A stretch of 64,000 nt of DNA, taken from contig NZ_ULHE01000003.1 of assembly GCF_900519355.1 (NCBI RefSeq), positions 1 to 64,000 of the forward strand, written 5' to 3'. Both the position numbers and the translations under genes were made by a program. The notes beneath the pieces are model-generated. The model was not told the origin of the DNA. It ran no database searches and saw only the letters and a program-made list of their open reading frames with translations. The stretch comes from Corynebacterium lactis (GTDB lineage Bacteria; Actinomycetota; Actinomycetes; Mycobacteriales; Mycobacteriaceae). Positions 61,413 through 64,000 of this stretch are shown here, piece by piece (position 1 is the stretch's first letter; each line of letters starts with the position of its first letter).

Positions 61413-62067
61413 CCACCCTGTCGACGTCCGCGACCAGCACGATCCCGACGTTGACAGCCCAGTGGACAAGCCCAGCCAGCAGGCCGCGCTGCCACCACGA
61501 CCCCACCGCAACGCGGCCGAGGCACAGGGAGAGCAGCACGCACACGCCGGCGAAGGCGACGAAAAACAGCGGGTCGGCCAGCTCCTGAACGTGCCACAGC
61601 GCCCAGATTCCGCCCGTCACCAGCGCCGCAAGCCCGGGGTGCCAGACCCTCTCGAAGGCGGGCTGCAGGAAACCGCGCCAGCCGAACTCCTCACCCACGG
61701 CGCCGATCAGCTGCGCCACCAGGAAAAACGTGAGCAGGCCCGGGTGAAACGCATCCTGGCGCTCCTCCCCCAGAGCAGCCGCCAAAATCCATGTAAGCCC
61801 TACAAAACCAGCTGCGAGCAAGATCGCCGCCGAGGTTGCCGTCGTCAAGCGCAGGCCGCGAAGGGGCGTGCGGGGCAGCAGCTCGCAGTCCCTGTCCCGG
61901 TAGAAGTACCAGGTGATGAGCAGGCCGAAGCTGGGGCCCAACTGCGTGATGGCCACGTAGCGGTAATCGAGGCCGGCGAGCGCCTGTACCACGATCAGAA
62001 GCACGGACGCCGTCGCCGTGCCCGCGAGGAATACGAGGATTGGGTGCCAGGGGACGACGTCGCGCAT
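61276..62067 (-). CDS. CPBP family intramembrane metalloprotease
   Basis: The 263-residue membrane protein has the CPBP/Abi signature EEFGWRGFLQP (EExxxR), the second motif WALWHVQ with its His, and HWAVN as the third. These are Rce1-like intramembrane proteases. The C-terminus is very basic (MGRERRGRRRKAALRG). The last 137 nt overlap the convergent MFS gene. In bacteria such proteins are often tied to bacteriocin self-protection, but no bacteriocin gene is seen here. Confidence 0.85.
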   Translation of the reverse strand: MRDVVPWHPILVFLAGTATASVLLIVVQALAGLDYRYVAITQLGPSFGLLITWYFYRDRDCELLPRTPLRGLRLTTATSAAILLAAGFVGLTWILAAALGEERQDAFHPGLLTFFLVAQLIGAVGEEFGWRGFLQPAFERVWHPGLAALVTGGIWALWHVQELADPLFFVAFAGVCVLLSLCLGRVAVGSWWQRGLLAGLVHWAVNVGIVLVADVDRVVNGDFVHRLPLLAPQVALGIVGAAWIALQMGRERRGRRRKAALRG

Positions 62068-62282
62068 TGCAGACCTCCCCGCAAAATCGTCGCTAGACCG
62101 AACGAGACTAGCCTAGTCCACGTCAATGGCTAATCGAGGGGTCTTCATGCTTACACGCTAGACACCACCTGCTAGTTTCCGCTCTAAATCTTCCATTTTT
62201 CCCACATTAATTTGCACTGGGTGTAGCGTTGTCTAACGCGTGAAAACACCCGCAGAGGCGGCCGAGGCGAAAGCGAGGACCG
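62068..62282. other. Intergenic region without a recognisable gene
   Basis: This 215-nt divergent gap is AT-rich in its middle (around 62160-62225) and must hold the promoters of the CPBP protease and patatin genes. I see no ORF, RNA gene or strong palindrome in it. Confidence 0.6.
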
Positions 62283-63167
62283 ATGAACGTCAGCGACGTA
62301 GCGCTAGTCCTGGAGGGCGGCGGCACCCGAAACAGTTACACCGCACCGTTTATCGAACGGCTGCTTCGCGACAATATCGACGTCGGCTGGGTCGGCGGCA
62401 TCAGCGCCGGCGCAACCCACCTGGTCAACTATCTCTCCCGCGACATCGCCCGCAGCGCCGAGAGTTTCGTCGAGTTCGTCGCGTCGCCCCAAGCAGGAGG
62501 CCTGCGCCCCATTTTGCGCGGCCGCGGCTACTTCGACGCCGAGTACATCTACGAAACCGCCGGACTTCCCGACGGCGACATGCCCCTCGACTTCGAAACC
62601 TTTCAGTCGAACCCGATTCCCTACCGCATCGGCGCGGTGCGGGCCGACACCGGCGAGACGGTCTACTGGGGGCGCGAGGATATTACCGACTTTCCGAAGC
62701 TGATGAAGTACACCCGAGCCAGCTCGACCATCCCCGGCATGATGCGCATGCCCATCATCGACGGAGTTCCGTATATCGATGGCGCGATGGGGTCGTCGGG
62801 AGGCATTGCGATCGACGCGGCGGAGGCGGACGGCTTCGAGAAGTTCCTGGTCGTGCTGACTCGCCCCAAGGGATTCCGGCGAGTGGCTCCGGCGCGCCCG
62901 CAGGTTCTGCGCCGGATTTTCCGCAAGACTCCCGAGGTCGCGGAGCTGATGATCACCAGGCACGAGCGCTACAACGCGTCGCTGGAACGCATCGAGGAGC
63001 TGCAGCGTCAGGGCAAAGCCTACGTGTTCTACGCCAACCAGATGAGCGTGAGCAACCGCGAGCGCAGACTCGCGAAGCTGCAGGCCAATTACGCCCTCGG
63101 CGCAGCTCAGGCGGACTCGGAGTGGCCGGCGGTGCGGGAGTTCTTGGGGGTGCCGGACGAGAACTAG
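62283..63167 (+). CDS. Patatin-like phospholipase family protein
   Basis: The 294-residue protein has the patatin catalytic dyad: nucleophile Ser in GGISAGA (about residue 41) and Asp in YIDGAMG, with the oxyanion loop EGGGTRN near residue 12. It is of the YjjU-like group and probably hydrolyses acyl esters of lipids. A GCGAGGAC ribosome site precedes the ATG. Confidence 0.9.
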   Translation: MNVSDVALVLEGGGTRNSYTAPFIERLLRDNIDVGWVGGISAGATHLVNYLSRDIARSAESFVEFVASPQAGGLRPILRGRGYFDAEYIYETAGLPDGDMPLDFETFQSNPIPYRIGAVRADTGETVYWGREDITDFPKLMKYTRASSTIPGMMRMPIIDGVPYIDGAMGSSGGIAIDAAEADGFEKFLVVLTRPKGFRRVAPARPQVLRRIFRKTPEVAELMITRHERYNASLERIEELQRQGKAYVFYANQMSVSNRERRLAKLQANYALGAAQADSEWPAVREFLGVPDEN

Positions 63168-63257
63168 CGCAGATATCGCCGTTCACCTGTATCCTTTGTC
63201 ACACAAACGCAAATGAAACAACGTCGGCAGCAGCCGACGGAAGGGGGAGCGACGATC

Positions 63258-64000
63258 ATGAAGCCACGCCGGACCGGAACAGGGCTCGCGGGAACGCAAA
63301 AGAAGCAGGCGGTGGCGATTTTCGCTGCCTTGGGCGTTCGCAGCACTCGGCGCATGCAGCGCGGGCACCGGTGGTAACTCCGCATCGTCTGCCGCGTCGA
63401 ATCCGAAGACTGTCGCATCTACCCCGACGGTCAGCGAGAAGGACATGCTGCTGGTCAGCGAGATTCCAGGCGCAACCTTTGATTCCTCCATTGACCCCGC
63501 GCTTGCGGAGTCATTGACATCGCCAATCTCTGAAGGCATGACCGTCGAGCCAACCGAGTGCACAAAGCTTGTCGATATCTCGGCGAAGCTGGCCAGTGTG
63601 CCAACCGCCCTCGCGCAGATTTCCGACCAGAGCCTCTCGGCTTCCATCTCCCTGTCCAAGCAGTCCTCGCTCTACGACGAACTCACCGGTGCGTCGGACG
63701 GCTGCGGAGACGTCACGGTCACCGCCGACGGCAACGCCGTGGCCCGCAATGAGCTCGAAGCCCAGAACCTTCCGCCGGAGGCAATGGATTTCCTGAAGGA
63801 CATGGATCTGAAGTCGACTTTCTCGGTTCATACTCGCCCGTGGGATCCGCAGCTGTCCTCCTCCCCACAAAAGGTCACGGCCGAAGAGTCCTACGGCGAG
63901 GGGACAGTTGCCGGAGTTAAGACGAACGTCACTAGCTACCGAATCATCGGAATCGTCAACGGCGTGGTCATCGCCGTCAGCACGGTACCGACCCCTAGCG
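63258..64000 (+). pseudogene. Lipoprotein, frameshifted in the signal peptide and cut by the window end
   Basis: From ATG 63258 (ribosome site AGGGGGAG) the frame reads a basic start and a hydrophobic core AVAIFAALG, then goes out of frame. The lipobox FAALGACSAG and a long downstream domain are in the next frame and run open to the window end. Removing one G from the GGG at 63333-63335 would join them as AALAFAALGAC. The mature part has a Ser-rich linker and a Cys pair (TECTKL and DGCGDV). It resembles corynebacterial exported proteins of unknown function. Confidence 0.7.

Noticed and set aside
61276..62067. Bacteriocin immunity system based on the CPBP protease
   Set aside because: No bacteriocin precursor, processing or export genes are found beside it.

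Overview
The window is a chromosomal segment from a high-GC actinobacterium, most likely a Corynebacterium or a close relative in the Mycobacteriales. The evidence is an S-(hydroxymethyl)mycothiol dehydrogenase, GuaB1, TreS plus maltokinase, and a core gene order (dnaG, dgt, TPM protein, glyS, zur, uppS, recO, era, CorC-like, ybeY, phoH, rsmE, dnaJ2, hrcA, hemW) that I recall running in the same order in Mycobacterium tuberculosis. I saw no insertion sequences, prophage genes, CRISPR arrays or rRNA.

Layout. 1-2.6 kb: a small membrane protein, tRNA-Asn, and the mycothiol-dependent formaldehyde detoxification pair. 2.6-23.2 kb: housekeeping core for replication (dnaG), nucleotide pools (dgt), translation and ribosome maturation (glyS, era, ybeY, rsmE), zinc control (zur), cell-wall lipid carrier (uppS), repair (recO), heat shock (dnaJ2, hrcA) and heme (hemW). 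An HNH endonuclease-like gene lies inside this block behind a probable LexA/SOS box. 23.3-36.9 kb: acyl-CoA synthetase, malQ, an M3 peptidase, an esterase, the treS-mak pair and an ABC exporter. 36.9-41.8 kb: a glycerol/lipid group (diacylglycerol kinase, AGPS-like flavoprotein, glpD) with two small ORFs between, one encoding four consecutive cysteines. 41.8-51.1 kb: scattered metabolic and envelope genes (C-S lyase-like, PAP2 phosphatase, 3-hydroxyacyl-CoA dehydrogenase, lipoprotein, gamma-carbonic anhydrase, nicotinamidase, DUF808, guaB1).

51.1-58.5 kb is the most accessory-looking part. A TetR regulator and FGGY sugar kinase face a divergent set: class III aminotransferase, class II aldolase, an isochorismatase-fold protein without the usual cysteine, and a GlcD-type flavoprotein. 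Two copies of a TGAGTC-N2-GACTCA palindrome lie in the divergent promoter. This looks like an inducible catabolic unit for an unidentified amino-polyol or sugar-like substrate. 58.5-64 kb: glutaminase-STAS fusion, MFS exporter, CPBP protease, patatin and a broken lipoprotein.

Two themes run through the window. First, five genes carry what looks like a one-base loss in a G/C run and one a one-base gain; restoring the base rejoins conserved domains, so sequencing error is more likely than real decay. Second, many genes lack a Shine-Dalgarno sequence and have a TANNNT hexamer 6-7 nt before the start codon, the signature of leaderless transcripts common in Corynebacterium and Mycobacterium.
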